From Glycomyces salinus (lineage in GTDB: Bacteria; Actinomycetota; Actinomycetes; Mycobacteriales; Micromonosporaceae): a stretch of DNA of 64,000 nucleotides. The stretch spans positions 62,001 to 126,000 of the forward strand of contig NZ_JAELXW010000010.1 in the NCBI RefSeq assembly GCF_016428645.1, read 5' to 3'. The notes under the pieces are model-generated. The model did no database searches and was not told the origin of the DNA. It was given only the letters and a program-made list of their open reading frames with translations. Positions within the stretch are counted from its first letter, which is position 1. The number at the start of each line of letters is the position of its first letter. This document shows, piece by piece, positions 35,405 to 43,598 of this stretch. Both the position numbers and the translations under genes were made by a program.

Positions 35405-35417
35405 ATCATACCGGTAT
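35405..35417. promoter_or_regulatory. Divergent leaderless promoters with shared palindrome ATACCGGTAT
   Basis: The perfect palindrome ATACCGGTAT (35408-35417) overlaps the minus-strand -10 TATGAT (35410-35405), which precedes the CGNR GTG by 6 nt. On the plus strand, TAACCT (35438-35443) precedes an ATG at 35450 by 6 nt. One bound regulator could control both genes. Confidence 0.45.
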
Positions 35418-35443
35418 ACAAGCCATCCGACTCGTGCTAACCT

Positions 35444-35974
35444 ATGAAAATGATAGCTGGTTATCACTTGGCTGAGCTCCACGCTGCGGGTCCGCACCCG
35501 GGCCTCGGGTCCGGACTCTCGCTCTTCGGCCAGTTCATAGGGAGTTGGGACCTGCGCGTCCGCTTCTTCAACGAGGAAGGCGACGTCTCCTTTGACGAAC
35601 CGGGGACCTGGTCGTTCGGCTGGATTCTCGACGGACGGGCAGTCCAAGACCTCCTCACCTACCCGAATGCGGGGAGCGCGCGACCGGGCGAACGGGGCAT
35701 CGGCACGTCTATACGGCTATACGACGCCGCAACCGGCACCTGGAGCGTCTACTGGCTCGGTGCGACTTCGAACACCCGGATCACCCTGACCGCCAAGGCG
35801 ACCGACGATGGCATACGACTGGACGGCCCCGACGTCGACGGCAGCCCACTGCGCTGGACCTTCACCGACATCACCCCCGGCAGCTTCCAGTGGCAGGGTC
35901 GAATCCAAGATGCCGACGGCTCCTGGCGTCTGGAACAGGACATGCTCGCGCACCGCCGCAAGGACCGCGGATGA
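35444..35974 (+). CDS. DUF1579-like calycin-fold protein
   Basis: 176 residues if started at 35444 (174 from the ATG at 35450, which better fits a leaderless transcript). LFGQFIGSWDLRVRFFNEEG and WSFGWILDGRAVQDLL, followed by alternating strands (GTSIRLYDAATGTWSVYWLG), match DUF1579-like beta-barrel proteins of unknown function. Divergent from the CGNR gene. Its stop overlaps the next start by ATGA. Confidence 0.7.
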   Translation: MKMIAGYHLAELHAAGPHPGLGSGLSLFGQFIGSWDLRVRFFNEEGDVSFDEPGTWSFGWILDGRAVQDLLTYPNAGSARPGERGIGTSIRLYDAATGTWSVYWLGATSNTRITLTAKATDDGIRLDGPDVDGSPLRWTFTDITPGSFQWQGRIQDADGSWRLEQDMLAHRRKDRG

Positions 35975-36501
35975 GCCGCCGAGTCATGTGGACCGCCCTG
36001 CAGTGGCCCGGCTCCGAGCACCTCGACCAGTGCGTCGCCGCCGACGCGATCATCGCCGACGGGCTCGTCATCGCGACCTCCGAGGGCGTGCCGATCCGGC
36101 TGGCCTATCGAATCGAATGCGACCCGCAATGGCGCAACACCCAACTCGAAACCGGTTACCGATACGAGCCCGCAGGCTTCCGCGCCGATCTAGAGGCAAG
36201 CAGCGACGGCCTCGTCACCGACTACCCAGACCTATGGACCATTGACTTAAGCCATTGTGAACAGTGTGATCGTTTCGCACCTGACGCTCCCCCAATTAGG
36301 GCCATCGCGGCCGGTGGTTCCCATGGAGATGACCGGCCCTGCGCTGTTCACAGGAGAACAACATCGGTTCAGCCGCTGCGGTTCGATTCGACGGTGGTTC
36401 ACCGAGGTCTCGGGCGGCGCCGTCCTCGCATCGCTCCACGCTCATCAGGGCGCCCAGGCGGTCCCTGGCCTCGACCAGGTTACGGCCTCGACCGGCCATA
36501 G
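35971..36501 (+). pseudogene. Truncated putative glycolipid-binding protein
   Basis: The first 92 or so residues (MSRRVMWTALQWPGSEHLDQ ... DLWTIDLS) match the N-terminal half of actinobacterial glycolipid-binding proteins of about 185 residues (PF06475-like, from memory). After about 36250 the similarity stops and the frame runs on to 36501 as Arg/Pro-rich shadow sequence. ATG overlaps the preceding stop (ATGA), so it was an operon partner of the DUF1579-like gene. The break coincides with another truncated gene on the other strand. Confidence 0.6.
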
Positions 36502-36552
36502 CTCCACTGGATCGTCCGGAGAGACGTTCAGGATTCGAAATCGAAGTGCCAT
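36445..36552 (-). pseudogene. Remnant of a small protein encoded next to the AbiEii-like gene
   Basis: 35-residue frame starting MALRFRILNVSPDDPVELWP, three bases after the AbiEii-like stop on the same strand. I recall this style of N terminus (N-VSPD-PV--WP-E) from HTH proteins encoded beside such nucleotidyltransferases. It then ends abruptly (TGA at 36445-36447), so only the first 20 or so residues look genuine. Tentative. Confidence 0.35.
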
Positions 36553-36555
36553 CGC

Positions 36556-37203
36556 TCATCCCCTTGCGAACTGCTCGGCAAGTTCCGCACAGGCGGCGAC
36601 CGCGTTCGACCAGTCGGTCCACCGCACGCTGAGGTTGCGATAGGCTCCGATCTCGGCGGTGACCTCGAAGTCCGCCGGAGGCGGTTCGCTGAGCTGGCGG
36701 ATCAACTGCGACCGGACCCCTTCCTCCTCGCTGAGATGGTCGGCGTAGAACTCATCGATGCCACTCAGGACCGCTGCCGCGCGCTCGATGCCGTAACGCG
36801 CGCTCAAGGCCGCCACGTCGAGATGATCCCGAGTCTGGTTCCGCCGCACGATCAGGAACGCCTTCACCCGCAAGGTCTCAGCGGGTGTGGGCACCCGAAG
36901 CACCCGGCCACTGCCCAACTCGATCTCGGCGGTCTCCAACGGCCGCCGGCGTATCAGTTGCCGCACGCCAGTCTCGATGTCACTGAGTCTGCCGAAGATG
37001 ATCTTGCCCGGACGCACCCGATTGGTGACCCACTCTCCCTCGGACTCCAACGCCTCGAGCGCGACATCGAACCGATCTCGGAGGTCAGCCACCACACGGT
37101 CGTGATCATACGAATCTCGATGCCCGGCATACAACGCCGCGGCCGAGCCACCCACCAGGACCGCATCCGGAACCAGCTCCTGAAGCCGCTCTGAACCCGC
37201 CAC
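36556..37203 (-). CDS. AbiEii-like nucleotidyltransferase
   Basis: 215 residues. The fold start LVPDAVLVGGSAAALYAGHR holds the GGS nucleotide-binding motif. An acidic SYDHDRVVADL stretch follows where DxD metal ligands are expected, and TPAETLRVKAFLIVRRNQTRD then HLDVAALSARYG in the C-terminal half. It belongs to the nucleotidyltransferase superfamily used as toxins (AbiEii, MenT) or housekeeping modifiers. GTG start, 8 bp from the divergent HTH gene start. Its companion downstream is truncated, so any toxin-antitoxin role is unproven. Confidence 0.65.
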   Translation of the reverse strand: MAGSERLQELVPDAVLVGGSAAALYAGHRDSYDHDRVVADLRDRFDVALEALESEGEWVTNRVRPGKIIFGRLSDIETGVRQLIRRRPLETAEIELGSGRVLRVPTPAETLRVKAFLIVRRNQTRDHLDVAALSARYGIERAAAVLSGIDEFYADHLSEEEGVRSQLIRQLSEPPPADFEVTAEIGAYRNLSVRWTDWSNAVAACAELAEQFARG

Positions 37204-37211
37204 CGCAGGTC

Positions 37212-37526
37212 ATGTCCCTGGTTCCGCGCCTAGCGGCCCCATTGGCGGCCCCAGCGGCAAAACCGGCGGTAGCTGGTCCGGCGGTGACTCGTCTCGACGA
37301 CTCTCATACGGCAGTCGTGGCGGGCCCCACACGCCCATGGCAGCTTTACGACCGGCTGACCTCGGAGGACATCGACACGATCGTCCGCGCCTACGCCGCC
37401 GGAGCCATCCAGAAGGACCTGGCGGCCAAGTTCAACATCAGCGTCGGCAGCATCCGGCGAATCCTCCGCGAACACGGCTACGGACGTCAGGGCGGTCGGC
37501 CGGGTCTCGATACAGTACGGAGGTGA
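37212..37526 (+). CDS. Small helix-turn-helix protein (resolvase-type HTH)
   Basis: 104 residues. The C-terminal half LTSEDIDTIVRAYAAGAIQK, then FNISVGSIRRILREHG, is a Hin/resolvase-like HTH (HTH_7). The first 35 residues are low complexity and may not be translated; a GTG at 37317 is an alternative start. No recombinase catalytic domain, so it is a regulator or a relic. It overlaps the next gene by GTGA. Confidence 0.6.
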   Translation: MSLVPRLAAPLAAPAAKPAVAGPAVTRLDDSHTAVVAGPTRPWQLYDRLTSEDIDTIVRAYAAGAIQKDLAAKFNISVGSIRRILREHGYGRQGGRPGLDTVRR

Positions 37527-39067
37527 GCAGACGCAAACGGAACCAGCGAAGGATCGAGCGGCTCGAGGAGCGCAGCGAAGCCCGCCAGGTGATGGCCGCG
37601 TTCGAATCGATGCTCGGCGAGCTCGTCCCGACGATGATCGACATGGGCGATCATCTGACGCAGACTGATGACCCCTTCGAGGCCGAATGCGTCGGCGGCG
37701 GCACGTTGCTGCCACTGCTGGCGACCGACATGTTCGCCAAGGCCGGCGTCGCGAGGCGGTTGGCCGAGGCCCTGGCCGCCGAGGGCGGCCCGGCCGCGCT
37801 GGCGGTCCTGCGTCTCATGACCGAACTCGATACGGACTGGCGGGTGTCGTTCGCCGCTGAACTGGCCGACGGCGTGGCCGCGGCCGGTGCGAGCGAGCCG
37901 CCGTGGGTGGGGTCGTTGCGCGCCCCGGTGGAGGCGGTCGAGTTCCTGCGGTATACGGCCGCTGAGGAGCCGTCGCTGGCGATGGTCCTGGCCGGCTTCC
38001 GCCGCGAGGGGGAGGTCCACGGGTTCAGCGTCGGCGTCGATCTCGCCGATTGCGGCGCGGCCGACCTGGTCGAGCCGATCTCCGCTGCGGACTATGACGA
38101 GGTCCTCACCATGGTTGAAGCCCAGTTCTCCACTGGAGCTTCGGGATGGGCGATGGAACGGCTCGACCACGAAGAGGCCGGGCGGTTCCTGACCGGGGCG
38201 CTCCAGGCCGCGCTCGAGCATTTCGCCGAGGATGACGAGGAACCCGATCTGATCGACCCGGACGAGGAGTCCGACGAGGACGGGCCGCTGGAGAAGGAGC
38301 AGATCATCGGGCTGGGAGCCCTGCTGTCGATGCGGCTGCGCGCCGCCGGATTGCAGGGCCCGGCTCTCGGCCACGGTGAGCACGTCCCGGCTCACCTGCG
38401 CGAACAATTGGCCCCTGCACAGCCGTCGATCGCGCAGATGATGCGGATGCTTAGCGGCGAGCCCGGGACGACACCGCTGCCGCCCCAGGCGAACCGGACC
38501 GGACCCGCCGAGGTCTACCGCCTGCGGGTGGACATCAAGGGCGCCAAGCCACCGATCTGGCGGCGCCTGGAAGCACTCGGCGACACGACGCTGGGCGGGC
38601 TGGACGACATCCTGCAGATCGCGTTCGATTGGGACGGCTGGCATCTGCACCGGTTCGACACCGCCTACGGCGACTTCGGCGACTCTACTCAGGAGCCCTC
38701 GTTCGGCGACGAGTTCCAGGTGACGATCGAGCAGGTCCTCCACGCCAAGGGCGATAAGCTGACGTACACCTACGACTTCGGCGACGGCTGGGAGCACACG
38801 GTCAAGGTCGAACACGTCGGCCCGCCCGAGCCGGGCACGGATTATCCGCGCTGTATCAAAGCCCAACTTGCAGCGCCTCCGGAGGACTGCGGCGGGATCT
38901 GGCGCTACCAGTGGCTGCGCGAATCCCTCGCCGACACCGCTCACCCCGACCACGCCCTGGCCGTGGAGTTCGTCGGGGAGCACGACCGCGCCTACTACCT
39001 GCCCGAAGCGCCCGACGCGGCCGAGCTCGACCGCAGACTCCGGGCCGACGACGGCACGGAGCAATGA
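37523..39067 (+). CDS. Plasmid pRiA4b ORF-3-like family protein
   Basis: 514 residues. The C-terminal third carries YRLRVDIKGAKPPIWRRLEA, LDDILQIAFDWDGWHLHRF and LTYTYDFGDGWEHTVKVEHV, the hallmark of the pRiA4b ORF-3 domain (PF07929). The N-terminal 300 residues are helical and acidic without a recognised motif. GTG at 37523 has GGAGG just before it and overlaps the HTH stop. The family is often plasmid- or island-borne; biochemical function unknown. The 160 bp after the stop has no clear gene. Confidence 0.8.
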   Translation: MSRRKRNQRRIERLEERSEARQVMAAFESMLGELVPTMIDMGDHLTQTDDPFEAECVGGGTLLPLLATDMFAKAGVARRLAEALAAEGGPAALAVLRLMTELDTDWRVSFAAELADGVAAAGASEPPWVGSLRAPVEAVEFLRYTAAEEPSLAMVLAGFRREGEVHGFSVGVDLADCGAADLVEPISAADYDEVLTMVEAQFSTGASGWAMERLDHEEAGRFLTGALQAALEHFAEDDEEPDLIDPDEESDEDGPLEKEQIIGLGALLSMRLRAAGLQGPALGHGEHVPAHLREQLAPAQPSIAQMMRMLSGEPGTTPLPPQANRTGPAEVYRLRVDIKGAKPPIWRRLEALGDTTLGGLDDILQIAFDWDGWHLHRFDTAYGDFGDSTQEPSFGDEFQVTIEQVLHAKGDKLTYTYDFGDGWEHTVKVEHVGPPEPGTDYPRCIKAQLAAPPEDCGGIWRYQWLRESLADTAHPDHALAVEFVGEHDRAYYLPEAPDAAELDRRLRADDGTEQ

Positions 39068-39227
39068 CCAGCGCCGCCCGTCACTAGTCGGCGTCTCCCT
39101 GGTCGGCGGCCACGACGACCCCGAAGTCTGGAAAGCGCGGAGTGCTCGACGAAGGTCATGCGCGAACAGCTCCTGGCCCGATTTTCGATCACTTGGGGGC
39201 CGACCCCCATCGCCACGTCGAAACGGA

Positions 39228-39259
39228 CCAAACCCGGCAGGATTACCTGCCGGGTTTGG
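39228..39259 (-). terminator. Terminator of tRNA-Leu
   Basis: A perfect 14-bp stem (CCAAACCCGGCAGG and complement) with an ATTA loop, 13 bp beyond the 3' end of tRNA-Leu on the minus strand. Confidence 0.85.
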
Positions 39260-39272
39260 CTAAGAAGATCTG

Positions 39273-39358
39273 TGCGCGAGGGGGGACTTGAACCCCCACG
39301 TCCATTAGTAGGACACTAGCACCTCAAGCTAGCGCGTCTGCCATTCCGCCACTCGCGC
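39273..39358 (-). tRNA. tRNA-Leu (GAG)
   Basis: 86-nt class II tRNA. Acceptor GCGCGAG/CTCGCGC with discriminator A; anticodon stem CTAGC/GCTAG with loop TTGAGGT (anticodon GAG); long variable arm GTCCTACTAATGGAC; T arm with GTTCAAGTC. No CCA encoded. It forms the right boundary of the accessory region. The 156 bp on its upstream side to the next gene shows no gene. Confidence 0.95.
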
Positions 39359-39514
39359 GGGCACACACAGAGTCTATCTGGAGTTTGTTTTGCCTGCCAG
39401 TGGGGTATTTAGGCCTCCCCGGCACGCGAGATGAAACTTTACACGACCTCTGGGGTGGACGCGCAAGGGGGTTCGCGGTCGGGGGGTGGTGTGCGCGGCG
39501 GCTAGGCTGGGGGC

Positions 39515-40528
39515 ATGACCGTGACCGCGCCTCGACTCCCTGACGCGGCGCTGGCACATTGGGACCTCGGTCAGATCTACCGGATGCAGCGGGTCCAGAC
39601 CGGGTTGATGAACCGGAGTTGGCGGGTCGACGCGTCCTCCGGGTCGTATCTGCTCAAGCTGTTCCGGGATGTCACCGGCTCCGAGTTGCAGTTCCAGTTC
39701 CACGTGTTGCAGACCTTGGGCGCGTCAGGGGTGCCGGTGGTCCTGCCCACTCCGAGTCGGGCGGGGATGTCGACGATTCTGCTGGAGGGCGAGGAGTTCG
39801 GGGTCTTCCCGTGGGTCGGCGGGCGGCACCGGTCGGGCCTGTCGATGTCTCGGGAGGCATGCAGGGAGCTGGGTTCAGTCGTCGGGAGACTGCACCGCAC
39901 GCTGCATTCCGCCATTCCGGCCGACCGGCCTCCCAAACCGGAGAACCCGCCCACCACCGACGCGGCGCTCGGCAAGGTCGACCGCCTGTTGGAGCTGGTC
40001 GCGGCCGGGCGCGGGGACAAGACCGGGTTCGAGGCCACCGCCGAGCAGACCCTGCGGTTGAAGCGGGGACTGCTGGTCAGGCTCGGGGACCGGCGCCCCC
40101 CGGATCTGGCGCCGCAGTTCGTGGGATACACGCACGGAGACCTGCACCCGCACAACGTGCTGCACGGCCCCGACGACCGGGTTTCGGCCGTCCTGGACTG
40201 GGACCGGTTGACCGTGGCTTCTTATGCGCGGGAGATGGCCCGCGCCGCGGTGTTCTATTTCACGTACGGTGACGAGCGCGGGCTGGACACCGAGCGCATC
40301 CGGGCCTTCGCCGGCGGCTACCGGTCGGCGTTCGACGTCGGGGAGCCCGAGATCGGGCTCGCGACGCACCAGCTGTGGTGGGACCGGCTGACCGACAACT
40401 GGGTCATCGAGTGGCACTACGTGCGGCACAACTCGGCCTGCGACCACCTGCTGCCGGGCCAGACCGGGCTGGTGAAATGGTGGACCATCCACTACTCGCA
40501 GGTCGAACAGGCACTCATGGGCCGCTAG
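39515..40528 (+). CDS. Aminoglycoside phosphotransferase / homoserine kinase II-fold protein
   Basis: 337 residues. Kinase-like fold: SYLLKLFR supplies the ATP-binding Lys, catalytic loop YTHGDLHPHN, metal-binding VLDWDRL. N terminus QTGLMNRSWRVDASSGSY is like homoserine kinase type II and related APH proteins. The small-molecule substrate is unknown. No ribosome site is seen near the ATG, suggesting a leaderless message. Confidence 0.82.
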   Translation: MTVTAPRLPDAALAHWDLGQIYRMQRVQTGLMNRSWRVDASSGSYLLKLFRDVTGSELQFQFHVLQTLGASGVPVVLPTPSRAGMSTILLEGEEFGVFPWVGGRHRSGLSMSREACRELGSVVGRLHRTLHSAIPADRPPKPENPPTTDAALGKVDRLLELVAAGRGDKTGFEATAEQTLRLKRGLLVRLGDRRPPDLAPQFVGYTHGDLHPHNVLHGPDDRVSAVLDWDRLTVASYAREMARAAVFYFTYGDERGLDTERIRAFAGGYRSAFDVGEPEIGLATHQLWWDRLTDNWVIEWHYVRHNSACDHLLPGQTGLVKWWTIHYSQVEQALMGR

Positions 40529-40574
40529 TCATTCAAAGTGACATCCGGGTGCGGTCTCTGCGAGAATGGCTCCC

Positions 40575-41672
40575 ATGAGCGAACTTCCCCTCCTCCACCT
40601 CCAGGGCAGCCCCTATCGCCAAGGGGTCCAGCACGGTCGGCGGCTCCGGCGGCAGATCGAGACCAACATCGAGGTGTACCGGTCGCGGATGCTGACCTCG
40701 GGGCTCAAGGAGAACGAGCTCACCGAGCGAGCACAGCGCTTCCTGGGGCTGTTCACCCGCGAGGACGCCGGGTACCGGGCGATCATGGACGGGATCGCCG
40801 AGGGCTCGGGGCAGCAGATCCTCGACATCGCCCTGCTGAACGCCCGGTATGAGCTGCTTTACAGCGCCTGGAGCGAGTTCGGCAAGCCCACCGCCGAGTC
40901 GATCCGCGGGGAGTGCACGTCCTTCGGCGGCCCCGACGGGGTCTTCGTCGATGGGGGAACTCATATCGGGCAGAACTGGGACTGGTTCACCGGTGTCGAG
41001 GGCGCACTCGTCCAGTGGAAGGCCGGGGAGACCACGGTGCTCGGCTTCACCGAGGCCGGGGTCGCGGGGGCCAAGATCGGGATCAACAGCGCCGGGCTCG
41101 GCCTGTGCATCAACGGGTTGGGCGCCAGCGTCGACGACTGGAGGATCGACTCGGTGCCGCTGCACCTGCGCACCTGGCGGGTCCTCCAGTCCACCGACCT
41201 CCAGCAGGCGATCGGGCACGCGCTGGCGCCGCGTCCGGCCTGCTCGGCCAACTTCTTCGTCGGCAGCGCCGCCGACGGGGTCGCCACCGTCGAGACCTCC
41301 CCGGTCGGCTCGCGCGTGATCTACCAGACCGGGCAGGGGCCGCTGGTCCACGCCAACCACTTCCGCGACCCCGAGGCGCTCGGGGTGTTCGAGAGCTGGC
41401 TCCAGAGCGGCCGGGTCTCCACGTTTCACCGCTGCGAGCGCATGGAGACGCTGCTGGCCAAGGAGGCCCCGGTGTCGGTCGAGCGGCTGCACGCGGCCAT
41501 GCGCGACCACGACGGCGGACCGATCGCGATCTGCCGCCACCCGGTCGAGTCCGACCCCGAGGAGCTGCGGACGCATACCGCGCTGGCGGTCCACCTGGAG
41601 TTGGACTCGCAGCGGTTCAGCTACACGTGGGGCCCGCCGTGCGAGTCGGAGTTTTCCACCGTCGCGCTGTGA
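40575..41672 (+). CDS. C45-family peptidase / acyltransferase-like Ntn-hydrolase
   Basis: 365 residues. Resembles the acyl-CoA:6-aminopenicillanate acyltransferase family. The segment RGECTSFGGPDG carries the Cys that becomes the N-terminal nucleophile after self-cleavage; GQNWDWF and GINSAGLGLCINGL are further family stretches. Substrate unknown. Start chosen at 40575 (family-like MSELPLLHLQGSP); an ATG nine bases earlier is possible and no ribosome site decides. The end overlaps the convergent methyltransferase gene by 52 bp. Confidence 0.85.
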   Translation: MSELPLLHLQGSPYRQGVQHGRRLRRQIETNIEVYRSRMLTSGLKENELTERAQRFLGLFTREDAGYRAIMDGIAEGSGQQILDIALLNARYELLYSAWSEFGKPTAESIRGECTSFGGPDGVFVDGGTHIGQNWDWFTGVEGALVQWKAGETTVLGFTEAGVAGAKIGINSAGLGLCINGLGASVDDWRIDSVPLHLRTWRVLQSTDLQQAIGHALAPRPACSANFFVGSAADGVATVETSPVGSRVIYQTGQGPLVHANHFRDPEALGVFESWLQSGRVSTFHRCERMETLLAKEAPVSVERLHAAMRDHDGGPIAICRHPVESDPEELRTHTALAVHLELDSQRFSYTWGPPCESEFSTVAL

Positions 41673-42481
41673 CGGGGCGCCGGCTGCGCCAGTTCCCAGC
41701 AGGCGACCGCGGTCGCCGCGGCGACGTTGAGCGAGTCGACCCCGGCGTGCATCGGGATCACGACCGTGCGGTCGCAGGCCGCGAGCGCGGCCGGAGTGAG
41801 GCCCGGGCCCTCCGCGCCGAACATCAGGGCCGGGCGGGCCCTCTCGGCGGCCGCCACTTCGCCGATGTCGATCGCCCCTGAGGAGGGGCTGAGGCCGATG
41901 AGGGTGTATCCGGCGTCGCCGATCTGCTTGAGCCCGTCGGGCCAGGGGTCGAGGTAGGCGTACGGGAGGGCGAACACCTCGCCCATGCTGACGCGGACGC
42001 TGCGCCGGTAGAGCGGGTCGGCGCTGTCCGGGGACAGCAGGACGCCGCCGAAGCCTAGCCCGGCCGCCACGCGGAAGATCGCGCCGATGTTGGTGTGGTT
42101 GTTGATGCCTTCGAGGACCATCAGGCGATTGGAGGCGGCCAGAACCTCGGCGGGCGCGGGCAGGGGCTTGCGGTGGAACGACGCGAGCGCGCCGCGGTGG
42201 ACGTGGAAGCCGGTGACGGCTTCGAGCACTTCGGGCCCGGCCGCGTAGCAGGGCGCCCCGTCGGCCAGGTGGGCGAGCTGGTCGGCTCGTTTGGCGTCGA
42301 TGAGCATCGAGCGCATGCGGTACCCGGCGCGCAGGGCCCTGGTCACGACCTGGTGGCCTTCGGCGATGAACAGGCCGTGGGGCTGCTCGAAGCGGGTGCG
42401 CAGAGCCAGGTCGGTCAGGGCGCGGTAGTCCCCCAGGCGTTCGTCGTCGGGGTCGTCGATGGCGGTGACTTCGTCGGACAC
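41621..42481 (-). CDS. TrmH/SpoU-family RNA 2'-O-methyltransferase
   Basis: 286 residues. SPOUT knot motifs in order: GINNHTNIGAIFR (motif 1), LMFGAEGPGL (motif 2) and IPMHAGVDSLNVAAATAV (motif 3), plus an N-terminal substrate-binding region. Target rRNA or tRNA not determined. GTG at 42481 with CACAAT six bases before it fits a leaderless start; the frame is open further upstream, but that sequence crosses a terminator. Confidence 0.88.
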   Translation of the reverse strand: MSDEVTAIDDPDDERLGDYRALTDLALRTRFEQPHGLFIAEGHQVVTRALRAGYRMRSMLIDAKRADQLAHLADGAPCYAAGPEVLEAVTGFHVHRGALASFHRKPLPAPAEVLAASNRLMVLEGINNHTNIGAIFRVAAGLGFGGVLLSPDSADPLYRRSVRVSMGEVFALPYAYLDPWPDGLKQIGDAGYTLIGLSPSSGAIDIGEVAAAERARPALMFGAEGPGLTPAALAACDRTVVIPMHAGVDSLNVAAATAVACWELAQPAPRHSATVENSDSHGGPHV

Positions 42482-42506
42482 TCCTCGATTGTGCCCGACG
42501 CGCGGC

Positions 42507-42539
42507 GGGTGGCCCGGGGACGCCGTCCCCGGGCCACCC
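42507..42539 (-). terminator. Terminator of the SPFH gene
   Basis: A perfect 15-bp GC stem with a 3-base loop, 9 bp after the SPFH stop on the minus strand. Confidence 0.8.
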
Positions 42540-42548
42540 TTCACCGTG

Positions 42549-43598
42549 TCACTCCGAAGGCGGGAGCTCGGCGGTCCCGGACTTCTTCTTCTGCTGGGTG
42601 GTCTCGCTGAGCTTCTGGACTTCGCGGGCGGCCTTCTGGGCCTCCTCCAGGGCCTTGGCGGCCGCGTCGTCCAGTTGGAGGGCGCTGGTGTCGACCTCGA
42701 CCTCCTCGTCCTCCTGCTGGGGGACGCCGACTCCACCGCCGAAGGCGTTGCCGAAGCTGCCGAGGGCGCGGGTGAGCTCGGCGGGGATGACCCACACCTT
42801 GTTCGCGTCGCCCTGGGCGATCTCGGGGAGCTTCTGGAGGTACTGGTAGGCCAGCAGCCGCTCGGTGGGCTTGGCGTTGTGGATGGCCGCGAACACGGTC
42901 TGGATGGCCTTGGCCTGGCCGTCGGCGCGCAGCACCTCGGCGTCGCGCTCACCCTTGGCGCGCAGGATCTGGGACTGCTGCTCGCCCTCGGCCTGCAGGA
43001 TCTCGGAGCGCTTGGTGCCCTCGGCCTGGAGGATGACGGCGCGGCGGTCGCGCTCGGCGCGCATCTGCTTCTCCATCGCGTCGCGGATGCTCGGCGGCGG
43101 TTCGATGGCGCGCAGTTCGACGCGGGTGACCTTGAGGCCCCACTTGTCGGTGGCCTTGTCGAGTTCGGCGGCCAGCCGGGAGTTGATCTCCTCGCGGCTG
43201 GTGAGGGTCTTCTCCAGGTCCATCGCGCCGACGACGTTGCGCAGGGTCGTGGTGGTCAGCTGCTCGACGCCAGCGAGGTAGTCGTCGATGTTGTAGACCG
43301 CGGAGGTCGGCTGCGTGATGATGTAGTAGAGGACGGTGTCGATGTGGACCATCAGGTTGTCCTCGGTGATGACCGGCTGCGGCGGGAAGTTGACCACCCG
43401 TTCGCGAAGGTCGACCTTGGCCCGGACGGAGTCCACGAAGGGCACCAGGAGACGGGGCCCGGGCTCGAGGGTGCGCCGGTACCGGCCGAGGCGCTCGATG
43501 ATGTAGTTCCACTGTTGAGGGACGATTCGGATCGACCGTGCGAGCACGATGATCACGAATACCGCGATGATGAGTAGGAGAATTCCGATCGGTTCCAT
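42549..43598 (-). CDS. SPFH/Band-7 membrane protein (stomatin/HflK-like)
   Basis: 349 residues. One N-terminal transmembrane helix (GILLLIIAVFVIIVLA), then the SPFH domain (IVPQQWNYIIERLGRYRRTL, EVVNFPPQPV-like region, YNIDDYLAGVEQLTTTTLRN). A long Glu/Ala-rich coiled coil (RSEILQAEGEQQSQILRAKG) and acidic tail follow. Forms oligomeric scaffolds on the inner membrane. The ATG overlaps the NfeD stop as TAATG; NfeD-SPFH pairs function together in many bacteria. Confidence 0.93.
   Translation of the reverse strand: MEPIGILLLIIAVFVIIVLARSIRIVPQQWNYIIERLGRYRRTLEPGPRLLVPFVDSVRAKVDLRERVVNFPPQPVITEDNLMVHIDTVLYYIITQPTSAVYNIDDYLAGVEQLTTTTLRNVVGAMDLEKTLTSREEINSRLAAELDKATDKWGLKVTRVELRAIEPPPSIRDAMEKQMRAERDRRAVILQAEGTKRSEILQAEGEQQSQILRAKGERDAEVLRADGQAKAIQTVFAAIHNAKPTERLLAYQYLQKLPEIAQGDANKVWVIPAELTRALGSFGNAFGGGVGVPQQEDEEVEVDTSALQLDDAAAKALEEAQKAAREVQKLSETTQQKKKSGTAELPPSE

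Noticed and set aside
36257-36643. 128-codon plus-strand frame across the scar and the end of the AbiEii-like gene
   Set aside because: No recognisable motif, no ribosome site and antisense to the AbiEii-like gene.
37212-39067. Insertion sequence or recombinase
   Set aside because: The HTH is resolvase-like but no catalytic Ser/Tyr recombinase or DDE domain exists, and no terminal inverted repeats were seen.
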